This document shows, piece after piece, positions 44,243 through 54,075 of a stretch of DNA of 64,000 bases; the stretch's first letter is position 1, and the number at the start of each line of letters is the position of its first letter. The position numbers and the translations under genes were made by a program. Source of the stretch: Ichthyenterobacterium magnum (GTDB lineage Bacteria > Bacteroidota > Bacteroidia > Flavobacteriales > Flavobacteriaceae). The notes below the pieces were generated by a model that had not been told where the DNA came from, did not search any database, and was given only the letters and a program-made list of their open reading frames with translations. The stretch covers positions 930,474 through 994,473 of the forward strand of contig NZ_RAQJ01000001.1 of the NCBI RefSeq assembly GCF_003610635.1, read 5' to 3'.

Positions 44243-44250
44243 TACTTTTG
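44243..44250 (+). promoter_or_regulatory. Candidate -7 element for the UDP-glucose dehydrogenase gene
   Basis: TACTTTTG fits TAnnTTTG and ends 20 bases before the ATG at 44271. No TTG at -33 spacing was seen. Confidence 0.4.
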
Positions 44251-44270
44251 TCTATCTCAAAACAACAAAA

Positions 44271-45581
44271 ATGAAGATATCAGTAATAGGCACAGGTTAT
44301 GTAGGCTTAGTAACAGGCACATGTTTGGCAGAAACAGGAAATGAAGTAATTTGTGTAGATATAGACGAAACTAAAGTAAAACAAATGCAACAAGGTGTTG
44401 TTCCCATTTATGAACCTCATTTAGATGTTTTATTTGAAAGAAATATAAAAGCAAATAGATTGAGGTTTTCAACCTCCTTAGAAGAAGGCTTAAATCATGG
44501 AGAAATTATTTTTTTAGCCTTACCAACACCTGAAGATGAAGATGGATCTGCAGACTTATCATATGTATTAGGTGTAGCAAAAAATATAGGAAAACTCCTA
44601 AAAGAGTATAAAGTTATTGTAGACAAAAGTACAGTGCCAGTGGGCACATCAGACAAAGTTAAAGATGTCATTTCTAATGAAACAAATGTTGAGTTTGATG
44701 TAGTATCTAATCCTGAGTTTTTAAGAGAAGGTTTTGCGGTTGATGATTTTTTAAAACCCGAACGCATAGTAATTGGGTCAAGCTCAGATAGAGCATCAAA
44801 ACTTATGAGTAAACTCTATAAACCTTTCGTGCGTTCTGGGAATCCTATTATTATTATGGATGAAAAATCTGCTGAGTTAACTAAGTATGCAGCAAATTCT
44901 TTTTTAGCAACAAAAATTACATTTATGAATGAGATTGCTAATTTTTGCGAACTAGTTGGAGCAGATGTTGATAAAGTAAGAGCAGGTATAGGAACAGATT
45001 CTAGAATAGGAAAACGCTTTTTGTTTCCTGGAATAGGGTACGGAGGATCATGTTTCCCAAAAGATGTAAAAGCACTCCATAAATCAGGGAAAGACAATAA
45101 TTATGATTTTCAAATTTTAAATTCTGTAATTAAAGTTAATGATATTCAAAAAAAGATCTTAATTCCTAAGATTCTCAATCATTTTGAGTCTAATTTAAAA
45201 GGAAAAGTTTTTGCAGTTTGGGGTCTAGCATTTAAACCAGAAACTGATGATATTAGAGAAGCCGCATCTTTATATTTAATTGAAGAGTTATTGAAGCATG
45301 GTGCTGATTTAAATGTGTTTGACCCAGAAGCCATGCCTAATGTAGAAAAAAAACTAGGAAGTAAGATAACATATTCAGCAAATATGTATGAAGCAACAAA
45401 TAATGCCGATGCAATAATTATATGTACAGAATGGAGTATATTTAGAACACCAAATTTTAGTAAACTAAGACAGAACATGAAGTTACCAGTAATTTTTGAT
45501 GGACGTAATTTATACGATGTTAATGATGTTAAAAGTGAAGGGTTTCATTACACATCAATAGGGAGAAAGCCAGTAAATTAA
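44271..45581 (+). CDS. ugd: UDP-glucose 6-dehydrogenase
   Basis: A 436-residue enzyme oxidising UDP-glucose to UDP-glucuronate with two NAD. NAD motif [10 protein letters not shown] (7-16), [34 protein letters not shown] (part of the substrate region), [12 protein letters not shown] and the catalytic Cys261 in [10 protein letters not shown] are all intact. The ATG at 45579-45581 of the next gene overlaps its stop. Together with the next enzyme it supplies UDP-glucuronate and UDP-xylose to the polysaccharide. Confidence 0.95.
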   Translation: MKISVIGTGYVGLVTGTCLAETGNEVICVDIDETKVKQMQQGVVPIYEPHLDVLFERNIKANRLRFSTSLEEGLNHGEIIFLALPTPEDEDGSADLSYVLGVAKNIGKLLKEYKVIVDKSTVPVGTSDKVKDVISNETNVEFDVVSNPEFLREGFAVDDFLKPERIVIGSSSDRASKLMSKLYKPFVRSGNPIIIMDEKSAELTKYAANSFLATKITFMNEIANFCELVGADVDKVRAGIGTDSRIGKRFLFPGIGYGGSCFPKDVKALHKSGKDNNYDFQILNSVIKVNDIQKKILIPKILNHFESNLKGKVFAVWGLAFKPETDDIREAASLYLIEELLKHGADLNVFDPEAMPNVEKKLGSKITYSANMYEATNNADAIIICTEWSIFRTPNFSKLRQNMKLPVIFDGRNLYDVNDVKSEGFHYTSIGRKPVN

Positions 45582-46567
45582 TGAAAAGAATATTAATAAC
45601 AGGAGCAGCTGGTTTTTTAGGATCACACTTATGTGACCGATTTATAAAAGAAGGTTTTTTTGTAATAGGAATGGATAATTTTATTACAGGAGATTTTAAA
45701 AATATAAAACACTTAGAAAATCACCCTTGTTTTGAGTTTATTGAATATGATGTTACAGAATACATAACTATTCAAAATAACCTAGATTACATACTCCATT
45801 TTGCCTCGCCTGCAAGCCCTATAGATTATTTAAAAATACCCATACAGACCCTTAAAGTAGGTTCATTAGGGACTCATAATTTACTAGGTTTAGCTAAAGC
45901 TAAAAAGGCAAGATTGCTTATTGCTTCAACCTCTGAGGTTTATGGGGATCCATTAGTGCATCCTCAAACAGAAGATTATTATGGTAATGTTAATACCATT
46001 GGACCAAGAGGAGTTTATGATGAGGCTAAACGTTTTCAAGAATCTATTACAATGGCATATCACAGATTTCATGGCTTAGAAACAAGAATTGCTCGTATTT
46101 TTAATACCTATGGCCCTAGAATGAGGCTAAACGATGGTAGAGTAATACCAGCATTCATAGGTCAAGCTCTAAGAGGTGAAGATTTAACAGTGTTTGGAGA
46201 TGGATTACAAACTAGGTCATTTTGTTATGTAGACGATCAAGTAGAAGCTATATATAGGCTATTACTTAGTGATTATGTAAACCCTGTAAATATTGGTAAC
46301 CCAGACGAAATTACAATTAAAGATTTTGCTGAAGAAATAATAAACTTAACACAAGCTAACCAAAAAATAATATATAAAGCATTGCCAATCGACGATCCAT
46401 TACAAAGACAACCAGATATTTCTTTAGCAAAAGAATTACTAAATTGGAGTCCTAAAGTTAATCGTAAAGAGGGAATGCAAAAAACATTTAATTATTTTAA
46501 AAACTTCTCTCAAGAAGAGCTGTTTAAGAGTGATCATAAAGATTTTTCTAATCATATAAAAAAGTAA
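45581..46567 (+). CDS. UDP-glucuronate decarboxylase (UDP-xylose synthase)
   Basis: A 328-residue SDR. NAD motif [11 protein letters not shown] (about 7-17), [27 protein letters not shown] (catalytic Tyr, Lys) and [19 protein letters not shown] with [14 protein letters not shown] are the block pattern of UXS rather than of plain 4-epimerases. It decarboxylates UDP-glucuronate to UDP-xylose. It overlaps ugd by one base, and the gene pair makes one pathway step after another. Confidence 0.9.
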   Translation: MKRILITGAAGFLGSHLCDRFIKEGFFVIGMDNFITGDFKNIKHLENHPCFEFIEYDVTEYITIQNNLDYILHFASPASPIDYLKIPIQTLKVGSLGTHNLLGLAKAKKARLLIASTSEVYGDPLVHPQTEDYYGNVNTIGPRGVYDEAKRFQESITMAYHRFHGLETRIARIFNTYGPRMRLNDGRVIPAFIGQALRGEDLTVFGDGLQTRSFCYVDDQVEAIYRLLLSDYVNPVNIGNPDEITIKDFAEEIINLTQANQKIIYKALPIDDPLQRQPDISLAKELLNWSPKVNRKEGMQKTFNYFKNFSQEELFKSDHKDFSNHIKK

Positions 46568-46569
46568 AG

Positions 46570-47928
46570 TTGAGTTTATTTAAACAAGGCAGATATTCAG
46601 GGTATTTAAGACCATTTTCATACTTAATTGATTTGAGTATATTAAATGCTTCTGCAATGCTTTATTTTTTTAAAACTATAGACACAATTACTTTTGTATG
46701 CGTTGTATCATTGTCTTGGATAATATTATCAATTGCATCAAAATTTTATCATGTATATAGATATACCAGAGAAGTAACGATATTGTCACTAATATTACGA
46801 CAAATGTTACTTTTTACATTAATTGCATTTGCTTTTTCTGGATATTTTCATGAACTAAAAATACCATCCTCAACCATTATTAATTATATATTATGGTCAT
46901 TTGGATTAATAACAATATTTAAATTTGCTATATATTATATATTACAGAAATATAGATCGTCTTTTGGTGGTAATTATAGAAAAACGGTAATATTTGGAGA
47001 GAATAAAAAAACATTAGCACTAGAAAATTTTTTTAATAAAAATCCTGAATATGGTTATATACATGAAAAAACATTTAGTTTCAAGGATAAAAAAAATACC
47101 AATTTAAAAGAGTGTTTTAGATATATTAAAGAACAATCTATAGATGAGATTTATTGTTTAATTTCTGAACTCACAAACACACAAATAAGTGAAATTGTTG
47201 ACTTTGCAGATAACAATTTAAAAATTTTAAAATTCTTACCAGACAATAAAGAGATATATTCAAAAAAATTAAAGTACGAATATTATGATTATATACCTAT
47301 ACTTTCATTAAGAGATATTCCCTTAGAAGATTCTATAAATACAGTTATTAAAAGAACTTTTGATATTATTTTTTCTAGTTTGGTAATAATTTTCATTTTA
47401 TCATGGCTTACACCTTTAATAGCAATATTAATTAAAATTGAATCGCGAGGGCCAGTGTTTTTTAAACAATCAAGAAACGGTTTCAACTATAGAGAATTTG
47501 ACTGTTATAAATTTAGGTCAATGACACCAAATAAAAATGCACATCTTTTTCAAGCAACTAGAGGAGATCAAAGAGTAACAAGAGTTGGAAGATTTATTAG
47601 AAAAACAAGCATTGATGAGCTACCACAATTTTTTAATGTGCTATTTGGAGACATGTCTGTTGTTGGACCTAGACCACATATGGTTAGTCATACCAATATG
47701 TATGCAAAAAAGATAGATAAGTTTATGGTTCGTCATTTTGTAAAGCCAGGAATAACAGGTTTAGCTCAAACTAGTGGTTTTAGAGGAGAAGTAGAAACAG
47801 ATAAAGACATTATTGGTCGTGTAAAATATGACATTTTCTATATCGAAAATTGGTCACTTTTATTAGATTTAAAAATTATTCTTAAAACCTTTTTAAACGC
47901 TATTAAGGGCGAAGACAAAGCCTACTAA
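46570..47928 (+). CDS. WcaJ-type undecaprenyl-phosphate glycosyl-1-phosphate transferase
   Basis: A 452-residue initiating transferase with TTG start two bases after the previous stop. Four to five N-terminal helices (to about residue 130), a CoA-binding-like soluble domain (about 140-250), one more helix (about 265-290) and the bacterial sugar transferase domain: KFRSMTPNKN, RVTRVGRFIRKTSIDELPQF (catalytic Asp-Glu), MSVVGPRPHM and KPGITGLAQ. It loads the first sugar phosphate on undecaprenyl phosphate. Its stop overlaps that of the convergent GT4 gene by four bases. Confidence 0.92.
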   Translation: MSLFKQGRYSGYLRPFSYLIDLSILNASAMLYFFKTIDTITFVCVVSLSWIILSIASKFYHVYRYTREVTILSLILRQMLLFTLIAFAFSGYFHELKIPSSTIINYILWSFGLITIFKFAIYYILQKYRSSFGGNYRKTVIFGENKKTLALENFFNKNPEYGYIHEKTFSFKDKKNTNLKECFRYIKEQSIDEIYCLISELTNTQISEIVDFADNNLKILKFLPDNKEIYSKKLKYEYYDYIPILSLRDIPLEDSINTVIKRTFDIIFSSLVIIFILSWLTPLIAILIKIESRGPVFFKQSRNGFNYREFDCYKFRSMTPNKNAHLFQATRGDQRVTRVGRFIRKTSIDELPQFFNVLFGDMSVVGPRPHMVSHTNMYAKKIDKFMVRHFVKPGITGLAQTSGFRGEVETDKDIIGRVKYDIFYIENWSLLLDLKIILKTFLNAIKGEDKAY

Positions 47929-49085
47929 AGCAAATCTTGTAACTGGTCTAATTGAGTGTTAAAATCAAATTTACAAATAGCAGCTTCCTTTATTTGCTCT
48001 TTAAAAGTAGTTGAAATCTCTGTGTAACAAATTTTTGATATAACAGAATTTAAGTGCTTATAATCCCCAACTCTCGCAACCCAACCTAAACGATGTTCTT
48101 TAATAATAGTTTCGCCTTCACCACCGCCAAAATAGATTATGGGCAAGGCAAGTTTAGCATATTCAAATATTTTTGAAGGCACAGATCCATAAATTCTGTT
48201 TAATAGTGGAATAATAGCAATATCGTATTGTAATAACACTTGATGAAGCTCTTTACGCGTCACTCTACCATGAAAGTATATGGGAAGCTTAGGGTTAGAC
48301 TCTATAAAGGCTTCAATCTCTTTTTGTTCTGCGCCAGAACCATATATGTGGAATTCTATTTTATTGAAATCTAATTCTTGGCAAAGCTTGAGAACACCTT
48401 GAGCAATGCCTAAAAGACCGGCATACACTAGTTGTAATTTTCCTTCTTGTTTGTGATACTTTATCTCTGGAGCTTCAAAATCTGGATAATTTCTATATAA
48501 AAATGTTTCTTTTTCAGGAAAGATAGAGGTTATGTGTGTTAATATTTCTTCACTTTGTCCTAAAACAACATGAGCTTTTTTGTAATTAAAATGTTCAATT
48601 TTTTCTAGTAATCTATAACTAAAACCTTTTTTTAAAGCACCAAGTTCTAATCCTGCAATTGGCCATAAATCACTCACATTTAAAATGAGCTTTCTTTTTT
48701 TAGAGCGCAATAAAAACATAGACGTAAAAGCAACTAACAATGGAGGCGATTGTACAATAACAGTTTTTGGGATTTTATTAAATGTAAAAAACCAAAGTAA
48801 ACTATAGCTATAAGAAAGCATTGCAATAAGCCGTAAAAACTTGTTTTTTGAAACGGTAGCATAAATCCAAAGCCTATGTGTTGTTATATTGTTTTCTTTA
48901 TTGGTTTGTTTTAACTTACCTCTATATGCATCAAATAATCTTCCTGTAGGATAATTTGGTAAAGGTGTAATAACTGAGACTTTATAATTTCGTTTTTGCA
49001 AACCATCTGCTAGATGAAAAATTCTATTAGAAGCCGCTCCAATTTCAGGAGGAAAATAACTTGTTATTATAAGAATGTCTTTCAC
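47925..49085 (-). CDS. WbuB-like glycosyltransferase family 4
   Basis: A 386-residue GT-B enzyme. ITSYFPPEIGAASNRIFHLADGL at the start and NVSDLWPIAGLELGAL are typical of the WbuB/WcaI-like subgroup of GT4; donor-site segments LVYAGLLGIAQGV and IPLLNRIYGSVPSKIFEYAKLALPII (EX7E region) follow. It starts one base from the wecB stop, so it is the third gene of the minus-strand trio. The sugar is not known; relatives transfer amino-deoxy sugars. Confidence 0.87.
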   Translation of the reverse strand: MKDILIITSYFPPEIGAASNRIFHLADGLQKRNYKVSVITPLPNYPTGRLFDAYRGKLKQTNKENNITTHRLWIYATVSKNKFLRLIAMLSYSYSLLWFFTFNKIPKTVIVQSPPLLVAFTSMFLLRSKKRKLILNVSDLWPIAGLELGALKKGFSYRLLEKIEHFNYKKAHVVLGQSEEILTHITSIFPEKETFLYRNYPDFEAPEIKYHKQEGKLQLVYAGLLGIAQGVLKLCQELDFNKIEFHIYGSGAEQKEIEAFIESNPKLPIYFHGRVTRKELHQVLLQYDIAIIPLLNRIYGSVPSKIFEYAKLALPIIYFGGGEGETIIKEHRLGWVARVGDYKHLNSVISKICYTEISTTFKEQIKEAAICKFDFNTQLDQLQDLL

Positions 49086-50179
49086 TATAATTGATATATT
49101 TCAATTAGATGATTTGCAATTCTATGAGCTGCATTTCCATCCCATAGTTCTGGTATTTGACCTTGTTTCCAAGATTTAGAAAGGAGCATTTTGATAGCGT
49201 CTCTAATTTTTTCTGAATTATTTCCAACCAAAATATTAGTTCCTATTTCACAGGTTTCTCGCCGTTCTGTGTTATTCCGTAGAGTAATACATGGGATATT
49301 CATAACCGTAGTTTCTTCGGTAATACCACCAGAATCTGTTAAAACCGCAAAAGAATGCTTTACGAGATAGTTAAACTCTAAGTAACCTAATGGCGATATG
49401 TAATGCAGGTTATTAAAATTTAGATCTAAGCCTTCGAGTATTTTTTTGGTTCTTGGATGTACAGGAAAAATTATTGGGTAATCCTTTCCTAGATTTACTA
49501 TTTGAGTTATTAATTTTTTGAGTTGAAGTTCTTCATCAACATTACTTGGTCTGTGAAGCGTCATTACCATATAAGCTTTGGTTTTTAACTTTAAATCAGT
49601 CCAAATTGAAGGTTGCTTTAATCTCGTTTCATTTTTCCTTAGTGTGTCTATCATGACATTGCCAACAAAAAAGACTTTGTCTTTTGCAACACCAAGATTG
49701 GCTAAATTTTCGTTAGCATAATTAGAAGTAGTGAAAAAATAATCGGTTAAACTATCTGTTACAATTCTATTTATTTCTTCAGGCATTTGCATGTCACCAG
49801 AACGTATTCCTGCTTCAACATGGGCTACTTTTATTCCTGCTTTTTTGGCAACAATAGTACATGCCATAGTTGAGGTTACGTCGCCAACCACCATAACTAA
49901 ATCTGTAGGATTTTTTTCTAACTCTTTTTCAAACCCAACCATAATAGCTCCTGTTTGTTGAGCTTGAGTGCCGCTTTTAACCTCTAAGTTAACATCAGGA
50001 AACGGAATATTAAGTTCTACAAAAAAAGTGTCGCTTAAATTTTTATCATAATGTTGCCCTGTATGAACAAGCCTGTAATTAAGATTAAAACCTTCTTGTT
50101 GTTTTATTTTTATAGCATCAATTATTGGAGCTATTTTCATGAAATTTGGCCTTGCTCCAGCAACAATTGTTATGTTCAT
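49085..50179 (-). CDS. wecB: UDP-N-acetylglucosamine 2-epimerase (non-hydrolysing)
   Basis: A 364-residue GT-B-like epimerase. GARPNFMKIAPII (7-19), VHTGQHYD, VVGDVTSTMACTIVAKK, HVEAGIRSGDMQMPEEINR, TLHRPSNVD and TDSGGITEE with RNNTERRET are all present. Non-hydrolysing enzymes make UDP-ManNAc; the hydrolysing NeuC group that releases free ManNAc is similar, so release cannot be fully excluded. UDP-ManNAc may feed the polysaccharide. Overlaps the CapK-like gene by four bases. Confidence 0.92.
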   Translation of the reverse strand: MNITIVAGARPNFMKIAPIIDAIKIKQQEGFNLNYRLVHTGQHYDKNLSDTFFVELNIPFPDVNLEVKSGTQAQQTGAIMVGFEKELEKNPTDLVMVVGDVTSTMACTIVAKKAGIKVAHVEAGIRSGDMQMPEEINRIVTDSLTDYFFTTSNYANENLANLGVAKDKVFFVGNVMIDTLRKNETRLKQPSIWTDLKLKTKAYMVMTLHRPSNVDEELQLKKLITQIVNLGKDYPIIFPVHPRTKKILEGLDLNFNNLHYISPLGYLEFNYLVKHSFAVLTDSGGITEETTVMNIPCITLRNNTERRETCEIGTNILVGNNSEKIRDAIKMLLSKSWKQGQIPELWDGNAAHRIANHLIEIYQL

Positions 50180-51495
50180 ATATTTTTTTGTATTAAAGAT
50201 GAAAACTGTTTCAATTTACCACTTTTAGATCGTTGTAATTGGTTTTGTCTTTCAAAAAGAATGTTTAATCCTTTTTCAAGGTAGCGTTCCATTTCTTGTG
50301 TGATAATTTTTGTTTTTTCAGAAGAAAGTTCTTCAGTACTTACATAATAAATTTTAAAAGTATTTTTTTTTACTTGTTCTATAATAAATTCTTTTACGTT
50401 GCCATCATCTTCAATAATACTTTTTGTAATATAGTAAAAGGTTAAACCTGCAGCTTTTTTTCCGCTAGGTAAAATGGCTATATCATTTGTTCGTCCAATG
50501 AGTTTTTCAAGAATGGGTTTTTTAAGTGTACTTTGTTTAGAAAGCACTCCAATATCTCCAATATCATATCGTATAAAAGGATGTGCTTTGTTATAAAGTG
50601 ATGTAATAACAATTTTACCTTCTTCACCATATGGCAACGGATTGTTTTCCTTATCAAGAATTTCAACAAAAAGAGTTTCACTATTAACCTGCCATAGTTT
50701 TTCAAGGTTTTGAAAAGCAATTAAATCTAATTCTGAAGCACCATATTCATTAATTACGGGAACACCAAACTGTTTTTCCATGAGTGCTTTATCATCTTCA
50801 AAAAGCATTTCTGAGGTAACCACACAGGCCTTTAATGATGGAGAAATAGATTTTAAAATTACATTTTGAGCCTTTAAATATTTTGCAAATTGAACTATAG
50901 GACTAGTATAACCATTTATATAATCAAAGGAGTTAGATTTAAAAGAGTTAAGACATCTTTTAAAAGCATCATCACTTAAATCAAAAACCGAAAACCGAAA
51001 GCGATTACTTAAAGTGTCTTTAAACCGTTCTTTATAATATCCTTTTTTATCTAGCGGAATGCCATAAAAACGAGCTTGTTTAGAGTTTTTAAAATTTAAA
51101 TTAAACCAACCAAACCTATCCTTTATAACTGCCCAAGTTAAGGCATGACTAAACTTGTCTTTAGCAAAAATAAAAGGGTCACCTGATGAACCTGATGTTT
51201 TATTTACATAAACATTCTTTTTAGAGAAACCTTCAGACAAACGATTTTTAAGAGGTTGTTGTAAATCTCGTTTAGTTAAAACAGGAACAGTATTCCAATC
51301 TAAGTGATTTGTGTTTTTAGCTAATAATTTATAAAAAGGAGTATGCTTTAAATGATAAGCAACAATATCTTGCTTTTTTTGAGCTACATAAAGCTTAAAA
51401 TCTTCTTCGTTTTTTTGTTGAATAGCTTTCAAAACGTGTTCAGCTTTTCTAATAGGAAAGCCATTAAATTGTAATGAAAGGTCAAATAAATTCAA
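50176..51495 (-). CDS. CapK/PaaK-like AMP-forming ligase
   Basis: A 439-residue protein of the phenylacetate-CoA ligase-like (CapK) group of the ANL fold. The ATP loop is KTSGSSGDPFIF (about 98-109); NEYGASELDLIAF is the adenylate motif and YDIGDIGVL the Asp-containing motif. CapK-type proteins are found in capsule and exopolysaccharide loci, but the acyl group they activate is generally unknown. It is the first gene of a minus-strand trio with wecB and a GT4. Confidence 0.85.
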   Translation of the reverse strand: MNLFDLSLQFNGFPIRKAEHVLKAIQQKNEEDFKLYVAQKKQDIVAYHLKHTPFYKLLAKNTNHLDWNTVPVLTKRDLQQPLKNRLSEGFSKKNVYVNKTSGSSGDPFIFAKDKFSHALTWAVIKDRFGWFNLNFKNSKQARFYGIPLDKKGYYKERFKDTLSNRFRFSVFDLSDDAFKRCLNSFKSNSFDYINGYTSPIVQFAKYLKAQNVILKSISPSLKACVVTSEMLFEDDKALMEKQFGVPVINEYGASELDLIAFQNLEKLWQVNSETLFVEILDKENNPLPYGEEGKIVITSLYNKAHPFIRYDIGDIGVLSKQSTLKKPILEKLIGRTNDIAILPSGKKAAGLTFYYITKSIIEDDGNVKEFIIEQVKKNTFKIYYVSTEELSSEKTKIITQEMERYLEKGLNILFERQNQLQRSKSGKLKQFSSLIQKNI

Positions 51496-51553
51496 AAGAA
51501 ATTATAGATAATATGTTTTTGTAAAATAATTATTTTTTAAGCGTAAAAGCAAT

Positions 51554-51561
51554 TATTTTTG
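51554..51561 (+). promoter_or_regulatory. Candidate -7 element for purD
   Basis: TATTTTTG, 18 bases before the ATG at 51580. It overlaps the in-frame TTG at 51559, which supports the downstream start. No TTG at -33 spacing. Confidence 0.45.
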
Positions 51562-51579
51562 CCGCAAACAACACACAAC

Positions 51580-52851
51580 ATGACTATTTTAATTCTCGGT
51601 TCAGGAGGAAGAGAACATACTCTTGCATGGAAAATCAACCAAAGCCCTTTATGCAAAGCTCTTTATGTAGCTCCAGGTAATTCTGGAACAGCTCAAATTG
51701 CTAAAAATATTGACATAAAAGTAACAGATTTTAATGCTATAAAAGAATTAGTGCTAACAAATAATATAGATATGGTTGTTGTTGGTCCAGAAGACCCATT
51801 GGTTCTTGGTATTCATGATTTCTTTTTAAGTGATCAACAATTAAAACATATTGCTGTAATCGGTCCTGAAAAAGCAGCAGCAGAATTAGAAGGCAGTAAA
51901 GAGTTTGCTAAAGAGTTTTTATATAGACACAATATTCCTACTGCTGCCTACCAAAGTTTTAATAAAGATAATGTTGAAAAAGGTTATGCCTTTTTAGAAA
52001 CATTAAAACCTCCTTATGTTTTAAAAGCAGATGGATTAGCGGCAGGAAAAGGCGTATTAATTCTTAATGATTTAGATGAAGCTAAAGCTGAACTAAAAAA
52101 CATGCTTGTAGGAGCAAAATTTGGTGAAGCAAGCACAAAAGTTGTTATTGAAGAGTTTTTGGATGGTATTGAATTAAGTTGTTTTGTATTAACAGATGGT
52201 AAAAATTATAAAATTTTACCAACAGCTAAAGATTATAAACGTATTGGCGAGGGCGATACGGGATTAAATACAGGCGGAATGGGAGCTGTTTCACCAGTCC
52301 CTTTTGCAGATGAAGCTTTTATGAATAAAGTTGAAGAACGCATTGTAAAACCAACAATTAACGGGTTACAAAAAGACAACTTGCCATATAAAGGTTTTGT
52401 ATTTATTGGATTGATTAAAGTTGGAGACGACCCAAAAGTAATTGAATATAATGTTAGGCTTGGTGATCCAGAAACAGAAGTTGTTTTACCAAGATTAAAA
52501 AACGATTTGGTAGCATTGTTTACAGCAGTTTCTAACCAAACATTAGATGAGGTTGAAATTGAAATTGATGAGAGAGCAGCAACTACAATTATGTTAGTGT
52601 CTGGAGGTTATCCAGAAGCTTATGAAAAAGGTAAAGAAATATCTGGAGTTGATTTGATTACAGAATCTATCCCTTTTCACGCTGGATCTATAATTGAACA
52701 AGGAAAAATAGTAACATCCGGAGGACGTGTTATGGCTATAACATCTTATGGAGATTCTTATAAAGAAGCCATAAAAAAATCTTATCAAAGTATAGAAAAA
52801 CTACATTTTGATAAGATGAATTATCGTAAGGATATTGGTTTTGATTTATAG
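51580..52851 (+). CDS. purD: Phosphoribosylamine-glycine ligase
   Basis: A 423-residue enzyme of de novo purine synthesis that joins glycine to phosphoribosylamine. The start MTILILGSGGREHTLAWK at 51580 is the conserved N-terminus; a further in-frame TTG at 51559 lies in the promoter. ATP-grasp features: VLKADGLAAGKGV, EEFLDGIELS, TGLNTGGMGAVSPVPF and VIEYNVRLGDPETEVVLPRL. Complete. Its stop overlaps the stop of the convergent DUF6341 gene by six bases. Confidence 0.96.
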   Translation: MTILILGSGGREHTLAWKINQSPLCKALYVAPGNSGTAQIAKNIDIKVTDFNAIKELVLTNNIDMVVVGPEDPLVLGIHDFFLSDQQLKHIAVIGPEKAAAELEGSKEFAKEFLYRHNIPTAAYQSFNKDNVEKGYAFLETLKPPYVLKADGLAAGKGVLILNDLDEAKAELKNMLVGAKFGEASTKVVIEEFLDGIELSCFVLTDGKNYKILPTAKDYKRIGEGDTGLNTGGMGAVSPVPFADEAFMNKVEERIVKPTINGLQKDNLPYKGFVFIGLIKVGDDPKVIEYNVRLGDPETEVVLPRLKNDLVALFTAVSNQTLDEVEIEIDERAATTIMLVSGGYPEAYEKGKEISGVDLITESIPFHAGSIIEQGKIVTSGGRVMAITSYGDSYKEAIKKSYQSIEKLHFDKMNYRKDIGFDL

Positions 52852-53073
52852 ATAAGAGTGAGAAGATATGCTTTTATCTTCTTCTCCATTTGCGTTAAAA
52901 GTTTTTAACTGTAGCATCCAATATACAAAAGCTACAAAACCTATAACAATAAAAACCCAAGAAATAATATTGGCAGAAAACCAATTTTCTAATTCTAAAG
53001 CTCTTAAGGCATCAAATGGCGCAAAAAGAACATTTACAAATAAATCTTGAATGGCGTAAAAAAAATCTTTCAT
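52846..53073 (-). CDS. Small DUF6341-like membrane protein
   Basis: A 75-residue protein with an N-terminal amphipathic part (MKDFFYAIQDLFVNVLFAPFDALRALELENWF), one membrane helix (about 35-55) and a short C-terminal tail (LKTFNANGEEDKSISSHSYL). The sequence fits the DUF6341 small proteins of Flavobacteriaceae as I remember them. The function is unknown. It is divergent from the DUF6427-type gene and its last bases overlap purD. Confidence 0.75.
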   Translation of the reverse strand: MKDFFYAIQDLFVNVLFAPFDALRALELENWFSANIISWVFIVIGFVAFVYWMLQLKTFNANGEEDKSISSHSYL

Positions 53074-53131
53074 TATATTAAATTTTAAAAGCCTCTTGAA
53101 GGCTAAGGCGTATAATCATATATTTACATTG

Positions 53132-53139
53132 CAAATATA
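53132..53139 (-). promoter_or_regulatory. Candidate -7 element for the DUF6341-like gene
   Basis: On the minus strand the sequence reads TATATTTG (plus strand CAAATATA), 58 bases before the ATG at 53073, within the 78-base divergent gap shared with the DUF6427-like gene. A short AGCCT/AGGCT inverted pair lies between (53095-53105). Confidence 0.35.
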
Positions 53140-53151
53140 CAAACTATATAA

Positions 53152-54075
53152 ATGATTTCAAGTTTTTTTAGTAAATCTAAACCAATACATTTTGTGGTCA
53201 TAAGCATTGTGTTAGCAATGGTTTTTGTTTTATCAAGATATTTTGCAATACAAGACAAACTAAGTATTAGCTTAATATTTAAACAAGTAGGTCTTTTTTT
53301 TGTTTGTTTGTTCTCAATTTTTGTTTTAGACTTTTTCGCAAGTAGAAATAATTTAACTCAAAAGAGTAGCTATAAAATTTTATTGTTTACGCTTTTTATA
53401 GCACTTTTTCCACAAACAATAATGAATTCTAAAGTGTTATTGTCTAACTTTTTTATCTTACTAGCTATAAGGCGTCTAATAAGCTTAAGATCACATAAAG
53501 AGATTAAAAAGAAACTTTTTGATGCGGCTTTTTGGATTAGTATAGCTGCATTATTGTATTTCTGGGCAATAATTTTTTATGGTTTAATTGTAGCAGCTTT
53601 AATTTTATATGCTATAACCGATTTTAAAAACTGGATAGTTCCTTTGGTTGGAGTTTTAACCGTTTTAATTATTTGTGTCTCGTATATGATTGTTAGAGAT
53701 GTTGAGTTTTTAAACTATTTTAAAGACACGTTGTTTTATGGTTTTGATTTTTCTCAACTCAATTCAAAACGTATAATTATAGCAGCAACATTGTTTTTTT
53801 CTTACGGTCTGTGGTCAACGTTTTACTTTTTTAAACATCTTAAAGACAAATCTAAAAACCATAAAGCTTCTTTTGTTTTGGTTTTTATATCTGCCCTTTT
53901 AGCAATGTTAATTATTATTGTTACACCAATTAAAAACGGAAGTGAGTTTATATTCTTATTTGCACCAATGGCAATTATAATTACTAATTATTTTGAAGTT
54001 ATATCAGAAAAATGGTTTAAAGAAGCTTTAATTTTTGTATTAATGATAGCTCCAATAGCTATTTTAATGCTGTAG
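53152..54075 (+). CDS. DUF6427-like integral membrane protein
   Basis: A 307-residue membrane protein with about 8-9 helices. The start MISSFFSKSKPIHFVVI and the segment NSKVLLSNFFILLAIRRLISLRS (residues about 108-130, the most polar conserved part) fit the DUF6427 group found beside upp in Flavobacteriaceae. No enzymatic motif is visible; a distant relation to membrane glycosyltransferases is possible only. The last 12 bases overlap the 3' end of upp on the other strand. Confidence 0.75.
   Translation: MISSFFSKSKPIHFVVISIVLAMVFVLSRYFAIQDKLSISLIFKQVGLFFVCLFSIFVLDFFASRNNLTQKSSYKILLFTLFIALFPQTIMNSKVLLSNFFILLAIRRLISLRSHKEIKKKLFDAAFWISIAALLYFWAIIFYGLIVAALILYAITDFKNWIVPLVGVLTVLIICVSYMIVRDVEFLNYFKDTLFYGFDFSQLNSKRIIIAATLFFSYGLWSTFYFFKHLKDKSKNHKASFVLVFISALLAMLIIIVTPIKNGSEFIFLFAPMAIIITNYFEVISEKWFKEALIFVLMIAPIAILML

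Noticed and set aside
44495-45478. Several antisense frames across the UDP-glucose dehydrogenase gene
   Set aside because: All mirror a conserved enzyme gene; no own promoter or recognisable product.
23913-51495. Recent horizontal transfer of the polysaccharide locus as a mobile island
   Set aside because: No integrase, transposase, tRNA or direct repeat was seen at either edge; any composition shift cannot be judged by eye.
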